DNA from: Gigaspora margarita
Lineage: Eukaryota > Glomeromycota > Glomeromycetes > Diversisporales > Gigasporaceae
NCBI GenBank assembly: GCA_009809945.1
Contig: WTPW01000149.1
Span: forward strand, 125,606-189,605
Direction of reading: 5' to 3'
Length of the DNA: 64,000 nucleotides
The notes under the pieces are model-generated. The model saw nothing but the letters and a program-made list of their open reading frames with translations. It made no database searches and had not been told where the DNA came from. Shown one piece after another: positions 9,331 through 21,137 of this stretch; positions within the stretch are counted from its first letter, which is position 1; each line of letters starts with the position of its first letter. The translations under genes and the position numbers were made by a program.

Positions 9331-11551
9331 TTGACAATTCGTGATAGAGTGAGAATTTTAACTAGGAAGATTTTTATAATAAAATATAGCAAAATATGTT
9401 AAAACTGGAATCATAATTCCTATAGTTTTATAAAATTTTTTGAATTTTAATTGCTTGAAACTTATTATTTATCTAACTCATTTTACTAATCTAGCTATTA
9501 TTAGAATCACAAAAACTAGCTCTACAACTTTTATTAGAAGTCTACAAGATGTTAACTTAGGCCATGCAAATAAAATTAATTGTTTCTCGTAACATATTAA
9601 GGTTAAAAGACACCTGGGACCCGGTTGTTATTGTATAAATATAAAAAAATGTTATATAAAATTTTTAAATATATATTTTATATATTGAACTATTGGTAAG
9701 GAGTTGCTTGCTGAGTTTTAATATAATTATGTCATAACACATAAAAAAAATAACATGATTTCAGATAAGTATTAGATTATCATTATGCAAACAATGATTG
9801 ACCATACCGACCATTGTTTTCTTTTGTTTTTTTTTAGCCCGTGTAAATTTTATAATACTAACCTTTTTTTAGGTTTATAGATACTATAGCAAGTCACATT
9901 GTTGGTGTTGCTATTACTGTAACTATGTTCTTGAAATTTCATTGTTGTTACGGGTGTCGCTGTTTCTGGAGTTGACATTCAAAGTTTAGCTGTTGCAGGT
10001 ATCGCTGTTTAGTACCATAGCTACTAGTGTTTTCGCTTGTTGTGGTGTGGTTAACTAACTTTTTTTGGATAACTATCTTCATTCTTGGTGCCTTCTTTAC
10101 TGGAGTTTTCGCTTGTTAGCTTGATTTCATCGATTTCAATAGTATTATTCATAGGAGCTATACTATCTTTTTCAGGTCATTGCTAGAGTTTCGTGTATGT
10201 GATTATGTAACTTTGGTGTTGTCAGCTCTCAGTGGTGTGACTTCGTCAGTTCCAGTGTTGTCGTCAGTAAATTTTCGTCTCTTTGGTACGTGCTGTAAGT
10301 TTTTATGATTTCTTGGGATTTGTGCATGTTATTGCTGATGTTTGCTTGTGTGACTTTGTTGGTTCTGGTACTGTTATCGGTCTCTTTGGTACTGTACTAT
10401 GGAGTTTTTTTATTTTGTAGGATTTGTTGTGTTGTTGCTGAAGTTTGCTTGTGTGAATTCAATATTTAGATAGTTTCACAGTGCCTATTTTGTTGTCATC
10501 TTTAGATTTTTGCATATGTTCGTTGCAGTTGATAGGCTTCATTACGTCACTTTGGTAGGCTTCATTTTATCATCTTTGCTAGGTTTTTCTGGAGTTCTTA
10601 CTTATATTATTATTCGTTTCGTAGTATTGGAGTTGTATCCAAATTGAAAATCAATTAATCGATTAGTTAATTGATTGGTACTAATAGATTGATAAGTTTA
10701 TTTAGCCTACTAATTGATTAACTGATCAATCAATTAGTTAGTTAATTGACTAATCAATTAATCGATTAGTTGGCTATAATCAATTTTTAATCAATTTTTA
10801 GAACATTTTTAACAAACTAATTGATTGCATTTTTTAGTCTGCTTTGTAACACTATATCAGAGCTATTTTAGAATTTGTAGAGCCTTGTTCAGTATAATTT
10901 TTGGAGTTACAATCATGTGCGTTTGGCATTTTTTGGTGCCAGATTATCATTATTGGATTCATTACGCAACAATGCTTTGTAGTTAGGTTTAGGCAATATA
11001 TTAAATTAGTTTTAGTAATTAATTAATTAGGGTTAGGGTTCAGCGGTTTGAGTTACAAGTTAGGGTAGTTAAGTTTAGGGTTAGAGTTGGCGATTATAAT
11101 AAAATAATAAAATTTTAAAATAACAGATAATGATATTTAAATATGCTTTCATTTTATTGGCCGATTATGTATTGTGGCCCATAACAAATATGTCATATAT
11201 GGAAGGCAACAAGTAAATTTATCCATTATTTTAATTTGCCTATATAAAATTTAGATAGGATAAAATGTGTGCGCATGCATGAAACCCATCTCTATACAGG
11301 ATATTTACCTGTTAGATAACCCGATTCATGCACTACTTATGTGCTATTATAACTTATATAAAATAACATTTTAATTTTTTTCAAAAAAGGCACCCAGCTG
11401 GGTTACGAAAAACAATTATATTTGTTTGCACAGCCTTAATAAAAAAATTAACTTTACATAGTCAGGAATACTGATTTTTAGGTTTTATATGTAATTTATA
11501 TTAAGTATTATGTATTTTATTAATACAAATTCTCTTTTTTTAAATTGTCAA
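9331..11551. mobile_element. TTAA-flanked DNA element, 2.2 kb, no transposase seen
   Basis: TTAA is present on both sides (9327-9330 and 11552-11555). The matching uninterrupted repeat at 34664-34690 has a single TTAA (34676-34679), giving an empty-site comparison. The ends are TTGACAATT and AATTGTCAA, followed by poorer subterminal pairing. One paired block is TTAATTGTTTCTCGTAAC near 9575, with its partner near 11405. Inside are a GT-rich stretch (9850-10620) with two imperfect 95-bp repeats near 10275 and 10370, ATCGATTAGTTAATTGA words (10640-10830) and a TTAGGGTTAGGGTT tract near 11028. TTAA duplication suggests a piggyBac- or Kolobok-like non-autonomous element. Confidence 0.8.
10640..10830. 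repeat. Short-word repeat (ATCGATTAGTTAATTGA type)
   Basis: About 190 bp are made of overlapping, largely self-complementary words such as AATCGATTAGTTAATTGATT and ACTAATCAATTAATCG. They lie inside the TTAA-flanked element. Similar word-built sequences occur in several other elements of the window. Confidence 0.6.
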
Positions 11552-11694
11552 TTAAATAAAATATTTTATGTACTGATTAATTTGTGTTCAGATTTGGATT
11601 ATAAAATTTATTATAAGAATTCAGTATATCCAAAGTAAATAAATAGTATTTATTTGTTCTGAAGGTTTTAGTTCAATATATAAAGTGTTCAGTA

Positions 11695-12037
11695 CAGTCA
11701 AACCTCCATAAATGCAACATATACAGACTAGCCTACAATATGCATTTAAGAAGGTATTGCATTTAGAAAAAGCTAATTAAATTGCAGCTTTAAAGATTAG
11801 ATTATTAAGTTTGTATAACTTCTACTAAAAACTGTATAATCTATCTTAAATACTAAAAATTTGATTGGCTATGTGCATTTAGGGAAGTAGCATAATATAG
11901 AAAATTATTTGGAAGAACATGCATTTACATAATATAGAATATATATTTATCACTAATAATTTCTTATAGACAAGACAAAAATGTGCATTTAGGGAAGTAT
12001 TGCATTTATAGAGATTGCATTTATAGAGGTCTAACTG
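11695..12037. mobile_element. pogo-type MITE with TA duplication
   Basis: The element begins CAGTCAAACCTCCATAAATG and ends in the complement of CAGTTAGACCTCTATAAATG. It is flanked by TA (11693-11694 and 12038-12039). Its length is 343 bp, with GCATTTA(T/G) words repeated near both ends. The CAGT start and TA target fit pogo/Tigger-type non-autonomous elements, and a decayed pogo transposase lies at 61-62.6 kb. Confidence 0.8.
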
Positions 12038-12051
12038 TATATAGGGTTGTT

Positions 12052-12738
12052 GCTTGATTCCCCGAAAGTTAGTTCCCCGCCAGCTCATTTTTCCGACACT
12101 ATATCCCCGACAGAATGTTTCATCTACAGCATTTTTTGTTGACAGAATCTTTCCTCGACATACCATATTTTCGACCTCCCCTTTCCTTGACAGGACATAT
12201 TTTCGAAAAGACATTTTACTGACATGACGTACTTCAGAAAGAATATTTTTCCGACATGACTTGTTTCCGACATCTTTTTCTGACAAGATCTTTCCCCGAC
12301 TAGAAATATAATTATTGGGTAGAGTGATATATTCGTGTTCATCACATCACATGATTAAGCACTCAGGCTAAATTAGGGTTAGGGTTAGGGTTAGATTAGG
12401 GTTAGGTGATAGTATAATTTAGGCCGAGTTGATAGTGCTAGTAAACAAAATGACGTGTTGAATGATTTCACGTGATGTGATGATTACTGGGTTTATCATT
12501 CTTGTCGGAAAAAGTGCATTCAATAAAGCTTATTGTCAGAGAAAAGTCAAATTAGAAATATGTCATGTCAGATAAATGTCTTGTCGAAAATATGAGATGT
12601 TAAGGAAAGGAGATGTCGAAAGCATGATATGTCGAGGAAAGATTCTGTCAACAAAAAGTGCTGTAGGTGAAACATTCTGTCAGGGATATAGTGTCGGAAA
12701 AATGAGCTGGCGGGGAACTAACTTTCGGGGAATCATAC
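12052..12738. repeat. Foldback element with TTCCCCGACA words and TTAGGG apex
   Basis: Arms of about 270 bp pair almost perfectly. Both outer ends carry GATTCCCCGAAAGTTAGTTC or its complement. The arms are built from variants of TTTCCCCGACA and TTTTCCGACA. The centre (about 12370-12412) contains three perfect TTAGGG units and degenerate ones. The two minus-strand open frames here (11879-12345) are chance products of the repeat words, not genes. Confidence 0.85.
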
Positions 12739-12752
12739 CGTAATCGTATATA

Positions 12753-13033
12753 GGACCTAGACATCTCCCATACTGGATTTTGGCCAATTTTGGTCCAATT
12801 TGCTGAAAATAACAAAATACATATGTTTAAATTACTTTGATCTAGTGATCAGAATTGAATGAACTTTTTTTGTTAGATGTGCCACATTGAGAGCTTTATT
12901 TTTTAAAAAAAGTTTATTCAAATTGGACCACTGAATACCAAGATAATTGCTAAAAACTGTTTTTTGCTTCTCAAATTTCAGGAGTTTTTGCTAAAAAAAA
13001 TTAAGTATACCCTCTGTACTAGATGTCTGGGTC
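12753..13033. mobile_element. Family C MITE, copy 1
   Basis: A 280-bp element has inverted ends around AGGACCTAGACATCT and AGATGTCTGGGTCCT. Its body (TCAGAATTGAATGAACTTTT, GTTTATTCAAATTGGA, TTTCAGGAGTTTTTGCT) recurs at 40705-40968. Family A sequence resumes right after it at TATATAGAGGGCCAGATTAG. Confidence 0.75.
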
Positions 13034-13780
13034 CTCTGTATATAGAGGGCCAGATTAGAGAGAGGTTACTATAGTACTTATCTAATATGTGTTTACTATC
13101 AAGAGATGAACTGGCCCTAATAAGTCATTAGTATAATATACCTCCTACAGGAGATATATCTCTTGTGGAAGATGTTTATAATTTTCTTTTTGGGAATTAT
13201 CTATAAAAAACCAAAATTATAGAAATTATATACATAATTTTAGCATTTTGATTGGTTGCAGACCATGTTGTCTATTAATTACTATTAATTTAATTGATTG
13301 TGTTTATAAGATTCAAAATTTTGAAATTTTGGAATAGTAAAATTTTAGGCAATAATTCAAAGTCACATGAATCACATGATATAATTTAAATTATAAATTT
13401 TAATTTTATAATACTAGCTAAATCCAAAAATTTTCAAAATTTTTGCATTATCAAAAAAAAACATACTTTTAATCCAAAAAAAAATTAGCATCACTAATTC
13501 AAAGTTATATGCATTATATATTATGGCCCATTATAAAATTTAATTTCTTAAAACTAGTTAAATTCAAAAATTTTTAAATTTACTTTAATCCAAAAAAACT
13601 TAGCATTCATTTTTATAAGCACATACCAAATTATGTGATTTTGCATGTACTGAATATCATATAATATAGTGTATATAAGTTACAAATTTTTTTTAATTTT
13701 GAACAAATTTTTTTAAAAACTAACAAACAAAATCCAATTATTTTTATAATCAATTCTATGAATAGTAGAATTAATTTAAA
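13034..13780. other. AT-rich stretch without a recognised gene
   Basis: The first 40 bp close the expanded family A repeat. A GGAGATATATCTC palindrome near 13149 echoes one near 6675. The rest is low-complexity A/T sequence with loose direct repeats (ATGCATTATATATTATGGCC). I see no gene. Confidence 0.4.
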
Positions 13781-13789
13781 AAAAAAATT

Positions 13790-14580
13790 CATTAAATTCT
13801 ATCAAGAAGTTGTTAAGAAAATTTGATTCAAATTTGAAATTTAACTGATTTCTAAAAAAAAATGGCTAAATAAAAAATTTCTAAACAAATAAAAATTTTT
13901 TAACTTCTATCAAACAGAATTTGATAAATATTTTTTTCAATAATATATATAAGTTGATGGATTTATAAAAAAACTTTTTATCAAATTTTATCAAAAAAAT
14001 TTTATTCAAACTTTGAAAAATTTTTTTGCTACCTTTTAAAAAAGCAACAGAAATTTTTTTAAACTTAGAACAAAATTTTTCTACTACTACTTAATGGAAT
14101 TTGATAAAATTTTTTTAAATAAATTAACTATTTAATAGAATTTATTTAAAAAAATTTTCATCAATTCAATTAAATAGTTGCAAAAAATTTTTGTTCAAAT
14201 TTTGAAAAAGTTTTGTTATAGCTATTTTTTTAAGAGTAGTAAAATTTTTTTAAAATTTAAACAAATTAACTTGACAAATACTCAATAAATAATAAGTTTT
14301 TTTTAAATGAATCCTATTATATTGATGTTTTTTTTTAAAAAAATTCTATCAAATTCTATTAAATAGTTGTTAAAAAATTTTTATTTTAATTTAGAAATTT
14401 TTTGTATAGCTATAGCAATAAGAAATTTTCAAACTTTGAATCAAATTTTCTTAAGAATACTTGACAGAATTAGTAAAAAATTTTTAAATAAATTCTACTA
14501 ATTTGTAAAATTGTTTTAAAAAATTCATTAGATTTAGTTAGTTGGTTTTTAAAAAATATGTTCAAAAATTTAAGAAAAAT
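13790..14580. repeat. Degenerate tandem repeat, about 180-185 bp period
   Basis: Four diverged units begin near 13797, 13978, 14158 and 14343. Each has ATCAAATTCTATTAAATAG, a T-rich spacer, TTCAAATTTTGAAA and, in later units, TATAGCTAT. The composition is almost pure A/T. It looks like an old minisatellite. Confidence 0.6.
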
Positions 14581-15530
14581 TCTATTTTTAATTCTATTTT
14601 GACACATATCAGTCACACAGTTTGTCACATCCAAAATTTTATCATATGATTTTTATAAATTATACAAATCGACAAATTTACATTTTTGAAAATTTCACCA
14701 GACACCTTCATTTAAACTCACAAAGCTTCTTAAGACAAATCTGTAGCTAAAGTTTTTATGAGTCAGAAAATATAGACAGTATAAAAATAAGCTGTTCTGT
14801 ATAAAGTAATATAGCTTTGAAAGTATGCAATTATTTGCTTTCTTTCACTTGATCTTTCTCTAGTTTGCAAATACCTGGTATAAAAAGTAGATCATTAGAT
14901 GCGCTACTATGAGAGCTTTTGCTAAAATGCACCTGTGAAGGGCTGGTGCATTATAAAAGTAATGATAAAAATTGAGAAAAACTGTTTCATGAATAAGTTG
15001 ATCATATTAATTAGATATTTTTTATATAATTTGCTTATTCATGTGTATTGTAATTATATAGAGGTTTTGAAACAACACATACTGCACTGTGTACAGTAGA
15101 ACATGACCTTTAGACTTACAAACCAAATAAAATAATTTGGGAAGATGTCCAATATATGTAGATTAATAAAATTAGCATAGTATTTTTGTATAGGGTCTCC
15201 CAATTGCTTTTTCGCCTTCAATTCCAAAGTGATTACAAAAATTTAAATAATTTAATGTTATTGCAAAGTGCTTTCACTAGTATAAATTATATACTAATAG
15301 CAAATTTTTATTTTATTATAGATTAATGTTTATATTTTACAACAAGACCCTCTTTAAAATATATCAAATGATTATATAGGTGTGCAATCGCTTTAAAATT
15401 TTTACTAGTTATTTATATAATATCAAAGAATAAAGTAACTTTTTTATTTTTTTTATTAATATGTGGGTTTTGAATATTTACTTTAAAGAATGCTTGAAAA
15501 TTCATTAATTAGACAAAAAAATTCTCCTAA
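14581..15530. other. AT-rich stretch without a recognised gene
   Basis: The sequence is mixed and not clearly repetitive, with no open frame of note. No RNA gene is recognised. One weak inverted repeat lies near 14960-15060. Confidence 0.35.
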
Positions 15531-15534
15531 ACAT

Positions 15535-16178
15535 ATCTCTTAGTTTGTAAAGGTTTGCAGGCAAATTTGCCTGCATAATTACTATAAATATATCTCTGAT
15601 CTACTTTTTCAATCATTTAAAATATTTTGATATGATAAAATTTAAAAACAAGGATTATATTTTTGAATTATTTAATTTTATATTATAAGACAAAAAGTTT
15701 ATACTGCCTATAAGCTAAAAATATTGAATTTTAAAGAAATTTTTTAACNAAAAAAATAATTTNCNATATCTTGGCNAATTCTTTAAATATTGGTTTTAAA
15801 AATATAGTTTCTAATACAATATTGTAGTTTATATAAAGGATTACAACTTTTATTATTGCACTTTAAGTGATTTACTTGTAAAAATTAAGACTTCTATTAG
15901 AAGTAAAAAATTTTTTTATAGATAAGAACATATAAAATTTGAGAAAACCTAAAGAAAATTCTATAGTAAAAGTTCTAAAAAAAGCTTTAAACTTTTATTA
16001 CACCAAAGTTTTTTAATAATTTTAAAAAATTTTTATAGTAAAGTTGATAAAACAGAACTAATATTATATTTTTTCTTAGAAATATATAGCTAAAATTAAT
16101 ATTTAAAGTTTTATTTAAAAAATTTAAAATTTTAAAATTTATGCAGGCAAATTTGCCTGCATAACAAATTAAGGGATA
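15535..16178. mobile_element. Element bounded by self-palindromic GCAGGCAAATTTGCCTGC
   Basis: Two copies of the 18-bp perfect palindrome GCAGGCAAATTTGCCTGC lie at about 15556-15573 and 16143-16160. Outside them, the inverted flanks ATCTCTTAGTTTGT and ATCCCTTAATTTGT also match. This suggests a DNA element of about 640 bp with inverted ends near 40 bp. Ambiguous bases occur at 15750-15776. The small minus-strand open frame (15987-16232) overlaps its right end and is not convincing. Confidence 0.6.
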
Positions 16179-16180
16179 AG

Positions 16181-17738
16181 TAGTGTTCCTAAAAACTGAA
16201 CCAAACTGAACCAAATATTGGGTTGAGTTCAAGTTTGGTTCGAATTCGAACTGAACCCAAAACAGACAATTTTAAAAATCTAGTTTGGTCTGAGTTCAGT
16301 ATTGAACTTTTAAACCAAGTCTGGGTTCAGTTCAGGTTCAGTTTGAAAGTTCATGAACATGTCCAGGTTTAGTAAAATAAAAAACAAACTCGGCCTATTA
16401 GACTATAAACCTGGGTCGATAATAATTGCTACATAGTAAAGTCTAAATTTACTATATAAATTGATAATATCGCTTAAATAAACTTGTTTGGGAGATTAAA
16501 ATGCATATTTACTAAAATTTTTATCCAAATCAGAGAACTTTTTATTACTTGACTTTAGTTTTTACATTCAACAAAAAAATTAAAATTTATTAAATAACAT
16601 GTTTGACAAATGTAAAAATTAAAAGTCAAATAATAAAAAGTTATCCAATTTGGATAAAAATTTTTGAGTATATGCATTTTGTTCTTCCAACAATTTTACT
16701 TAAGCAGATTTTATCATTTATATAGAAAATTTAAACTTTACAATATAGTGACTACTTGCGATTATTGAATATAAACTGACCTGAGTTTGACCTGACCTGC
16801 ACCCAACCTGACCCAGGTTGGATTAGACCCTTGTTGGGTCAAATTTGACCAACAAAAATAAAAAACAAAAAGTTTCATAAGCCCATTCAATACATAATCT
16901 GCCATACGGTATAGTAGGTATAGTAAGAAATAAAGCAAAAAAAAACTTTTTAGTAATAACAATTATGAAATAAAAAAAAATAAAAAAATTCATAGGCCTG
17001 TTTGATGTATAATTTGCTATATGGCATAGTACACATTTTATGAAATGATCAAAAAAAAACTTAAAAAAAAATAGTAACACTATTTTTTCTTATTATAATC
17101 TGGCTATCAACTGGAGCGGATAGCAAAATATGGCATGCTTCTATCTATAATTTTTTTCTTACTAAGTTAATGATATATGTCCACTAATTGAAAGTTGTAG
17201 AGCTTGTCAAGATGCATCTAACAGTAGTTAGATCATCCAAATTGGCCAGTAGATGGCAAGATATCATTAAAAAATAATTGGCCAACTATATAAAATCTCT
17301 GTAAATATTGTTTTCATAGAGATTTTATATAGTCAGCCAATCATTTTTTGACAATATCTCGCCATCCTGACTACTGTTAGATGTGTCTTAATGAGCTTTA
17401 CAACTTTTAATTAGTGGACATGTATCATTAACTTAGTAAGAAAAAAATTTTAAATCAAAGCATGCCACATTTTGCTATCACTCTCTAGTTAATAGGCAGA
17501 TTATCACACAGCTACCTAGTTTTTTGGTTTTAATTATTACCTAAACCTGAACATGTTCATAAACTTTGAACTGAACTCAGACTGAACAAATATTTCAAGT
17601 TCAAGTTTGTTTCAGGTATATAAATTCTAGATTCAGTTCAGGTTCGAGTTCAAAGATCTGCAGAATTTAAAGTTCAAGTTTAGGTTCGACTGAACCCAAA
17701 CCAAACCCAACCAAACTGAACCAAACTTCAGAACACTA
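16181..17738. mobile_element. Word-built element (GGTTCAGTTTGG words), with nested insertions
   Basis: The inverted ends are TAGTGTTCC and GAACACTA. Next to both ends lie long runs of ACTGAACCAAA and GGTTCAGTTCAGG-type words. Nested inside are a family A copy (16425-16760), GACCTGACCC words and a foldback (17100-17495). No clear 8-bp duplication is visible (GGGATAAG against GCCACATG). The minus-strand open frames at 16762-17080 are low-complexity artefacts. Confidence 0.65.
17100..17495. repeat. Foldback element, about 400 bp
   Basis: The arms pair through ATAGCAAAATATGGCATGCTT, TAAGTTAATGATA, AGTGGACAT and AGAGATTTTATATAGT. The loop near 17305 is short. It lies inside the 16181-17738 element. 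Confidence 0.7.
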
Positions 17739-17880
17739 GCCACATGTACAACTTTTGGTTGTCTAATTTAAGTAGTCAGCCCAAAGGTTCTACACTAGTT
17801 GCTATACCTGCAACCCAACTAGGAGATTATTTGTTTAAGCCCTCTGGTCCCTGCTCCTCCTGCCAATTCTCTTTGTATTA
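17739..17880 (-). mobile_element. SINE core fragment
   Basis: This is the shared SINE core read on the minus strand. It includes the complement of TAATTTAAGTAGTCAGCCCA, AAAGGTTCTACACTAGTTGC and ATACCTGCAACCCAACTAGG. Matching segments are in the SINEs at 22032-22996, 49222-49864 and 56294-57060. The element at 16181-17738 appears to have landed in it. Confidence 0.75.
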
Positions 17881-18205
17881 CCTAGGGGTTAGTAAAATTT
17901 TGGGGGACAACTTATAATAAATATATGCTAATAAAAATGTTCTGCATAACCTTGCATGATTCTATGTAATAATCAAGTAGATTTATAATAAAAAATATTT
18001 GCACTACTATACCAATGAGCCTTCAACAATATTAACTGATTGCTAATTCGAGATATGTTATTGCCATATTCTATTAATATCATTTGGTAGGTTTATATAG
18101 AGATTGTGTGCATTTTCATATTCACAGAAACTAAATTCTGGCTTCTAAAAATAACTGAAATCGTTAAATTCTAATCTTTATTACTCAATTCTACATACTG
18201 TATAA

Positions 18206-18491
18206 TAGGGCTCCTCAAATTCAAATCAAATCAAATATTGGGTCAATTTGAATTTGANCAAATCANATTGANCNTNATTTGAATTTGATTTNATNCAAAT
18301 ATTTGNATTTGAATTTGATTTNAATTTGAATTTTTAATAGTAATTTTTAAATCAAATCAAATATTTGTCAAATCAAATCAAATTTGACCAGATTTGAATT
18401 TGATCAAATCAAATATAGTCAAATTTGAATTTGAATTTGATCAAATATTTGATTCAAATATTTGAAGATCAAATCAAATTGCAGAACCCTA
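18206..18491. mobile_element. hAT-type word element (AAATTTGAT words) with perfect 8-bp duplication
   Basis: The ends are TAGGGCTCC and GAACCCTA. They are flanked by CTGTATAA on both sides (18198-18205 and 18492-18499). The interior is almost entirely permutations of AAATCAAATTTGAATTTGAT. Several N calls (18258-18322) show that the assembly could not resolve it. Confidence 0.85.
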
Positions 18492-18599
18492 CTGTATAAG
18501 CACAAAATAATGCTAGTGGGCATCATTTTGAAAATCTAAAATCTCTAAAATAGAATATGTGGTCTCGAATTTGTGCTCATGGGTGTCCTGAATTAAAGC

Positions 18600-18790
18600 G
18601 CATCTCAAACTACTCTACATAAAAGTAAAGAAGCAAAAAATGCTCTAGAACTAGGTCTGATACTAAGTAAGCCTACTTTCAAGCTTTATTCACATTGAGG
18701 TTTACTTAATACCAAATCTAGTTCCAGAGCATTTGCTCAAATCTTATTGTAATTCAAGGGTACGATTCAAAAAATTAACTCTTATTACAC
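18600..18790. repeat. Small foldback
   Basis: AAATGCTCTAGAACTAGGTC and TACTAAGTAAGCCT pair with GTTTACTTAATACC and TCTAGTTCCAGAGCATTTGC. The apex is near 18690. No coding sequence is visible. Confidence 0.6.
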
Positions 18791-18799
18791 ATGGGCGTA

Positions 18800-20341
18800 C
18801 TCAAAATAACATGCAGGTCAATTAATTAACACACAGGTGGGTGTTATTTTGCACTTGTACAGTATATTTATTTTAAATATTTAGCAAACCATACTTTGTA
18901 TATTGGTGAGAGATGCCTCAATCCATGTGATATAAATTATTTAGAAAGATAATAATAATTTTGATACAACAGAAAAATCCTTTAAAATTTTAATATACTG
19001 TATTGATTTTTATATAAATATAGTGAATAAAAAATAAAGTTAAAACATAAGCACATTCAATAATTTCTTGGTTTTTTTTATAATTAGATAGGTCAGCTTT
19101 GTAGATTCTAAAAAAATTTTATTTGTATCGAAAAATTCCTGGTTTTTTTTTTTTAAAATAAATTCTTTATAATTTAAAATAAAAAGCAAAGTTGCTATAA
19201 AATAGTAAGCATGCTAAGTTTTAAGGTCAAGTAATGAACTCTGAAATTATTATACTTTATTATTTTGCTTTTTTGAATTTATTACTCTTTGCAACCATTA
19301 TTTCAATAGCATTATAACATTTTGTCTATCAAATTTTCAAAAAACTAATTAAATGCCTTTATATATTTTTTGTCTATGTTATTTTTGTAACAAATTCCAA
19401 ATTATATTGACCAAATTATTACTAGCAGATTTTGAATATCATATAAATGTTTTCTTTTTCATCTTACCTTTATCACAGCAGCCATTTTTAGTAGATTTTA
19501 AACATTATTCAAATGTGTCTTTCCAAAATTACATTGTTCAAGTGAATTATTGCCTTTTCAATCTATACTTTTATTGTAACAAACTCCAAGATTATATTAG
19601 TGGATTTCAAATACCAAATACCCGATATTATATTGTCCATTTTAATTGCCATCTTTAGCTATTTCTGATCCAGCTTTCCAAATATAAATTAATCAAAATT
19701 AGTTTCATTATTGTTATAAAACAATCTATGCATATATATGGGTTTTGGCTATAAAAATGCCCTTTGAAACATTGATTTATATAATATCTGTAGGTCATTC
19801 TTATGGCAAAGATTCTATATACATATTTTTCTTCAAATAATGTGTAAAGCTTACATGCTAATTATGAGTAACACTTGATTATTTTAAGTAAAAAGTTGAC
19901 CTTTCTTTTTTGTTTCTTTGTTAAACTTTGAGCCATCATTCAAATAATTAAAAAGTAGATTGATAAGAACTGACTTTTTAAGCATCAGGCAAAACCACAC
20001 ACTTTGGCCATTAAGATCAGAATGAAGCTAGTACAGTTGTTGCAAGGCTTCATCTTTCGAATATTCCTTGTGCTTTAAACATTTTGTCATTGGTTCATTC
20101 ATTACCTTTTCAGACAAAATCCTATTTCTCTAAAAATAGCAGTGTAAAAATTTAGTATATTGTGCAATGTTCATACATATTGATGCACTAAGATAAAAGC
20201 TAATTTTCTAAATATTATATTTAAAATAATGAGCTTCTCAAATAATGTGTACCTAATATAAATAGATTCTTATCAAACTCTGAATCTCAATTATGATATT
20301 ATAATGTTCATACTTTTAAATCTTATTCTATTTCAATAATG
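18800..20341. other. AT-rich stretch without a recognised gene
   Basis: One 101-codon plus-strand frame (19353-19658) is Phe/Tyr/Asn-rich. It recurs weakly within itself (AACAAATTCCAAATTATATT against AACAAACTCCAAGATTATATT) and resembles no family I know, so I do not call it a gene. The rest shows no structure. Confidence 0.35.
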
Positions 20342-20349
20342 ATAACAAC

Positions 20350-21137
20350 TAGAGGTTGGAACTAGTTTTATTTTTACAATTCAGATTTAATTTTTTAACT
20401 TCAACTTAAACCAGTTTTAACCTGAATTTAAATAAACCCGAGTAATTCAGATTTGCGATTTTAATAAACTTGTAAAACCAAATTAACCTGAATTTAAAAA
20501 AACTAGTTTTTGCGGTTGTAATAAACTAGTAGTTAGAATGTCCAAATGTCTGTTCTTAGGGTAGCTTGATACATCGTGAATCAGAATAGATTGGTCATGC
20601 AACCAAAATTCAGCAGATTTGGGCGAAAGGGATCGAAAATAATAAATTTTGCTAATAATCCAATAATCCACGCGCTAAATAAAATTGCTAGATGCTAATT
20701 TTGCTATAATATAGTTAGTTATTATTATTGATAAATGTCAGCCAAAATCGAATTTATGTATCTAAATAAATCACAATAAACGCAATAAACGCATCTTAAA
20801 TCTTAAAGCAATCTGTTGATAGAAATAGAGAATAGTTTATATATTCTTGTTCCTATTATATGATATTACATACTTTAGGGTAGCACAAATATACTATATC
20901 AGCAAATTAAATGCAAGATTTGTGAACTCACTATTCTAGATAGCTATTATTCGATTTTTCTGTTTTATTAAATTCGATAAATTCAGTTTTATTATATTTG
21001 ATTTTTCAGTTTTATTCAGTTTTATTCGGTTTTATTAAATTCGATAAATCTGGTTTTATTAAATCCGAATATAAAAATATTCGAATTAGGTTGAACCAGT
21101 TTTAAATTCAAATGCAACAATTTGGTTCCAACCTCTA
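20350..21137. mobile_element. hAT-like element (TAGAGGTTGGAAC ends)
   Basis: The inverted ends are TAGAGGTTGGAAC and GTTCCAACCTCTA. The flanks are ATAACAAC (20342-20349) and ATAACAAA (starting at 21137), a likely aged 8-bp duplication. Subterminal regions are built from the words ATTCGATAAATTC and TTTTATTCGGTTTTATT on the right, and AACCTGAATTTAAA on the left. The small minus-strand frame at 20483-20671 is not convincing. Confidence 0.7.

Noticed and set aside
11879-12345. Two minus-strand frames rich in Cys/Lys/Ser
   Set aside because: Translations of the TTCCCCGACA foldback words; no family resemblance.
12370-12412. TTAGGG repeats as a chromosome end or new telomere
   Set aside because: Too short and degenerate, internal to a foldback, and similar tracts recur in other foldbacks.
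15535-16178. LTR element
   Set aside because: The two end copies are inverted palindromes, not long direct repeats, and no retroelement coding region is present.
18258-18322. N bases as a scaffold gap
   Set aside because: Single ambiguous calls within a word repeat, as at 15750-15776; they show consensus uncertainty, not a gap.
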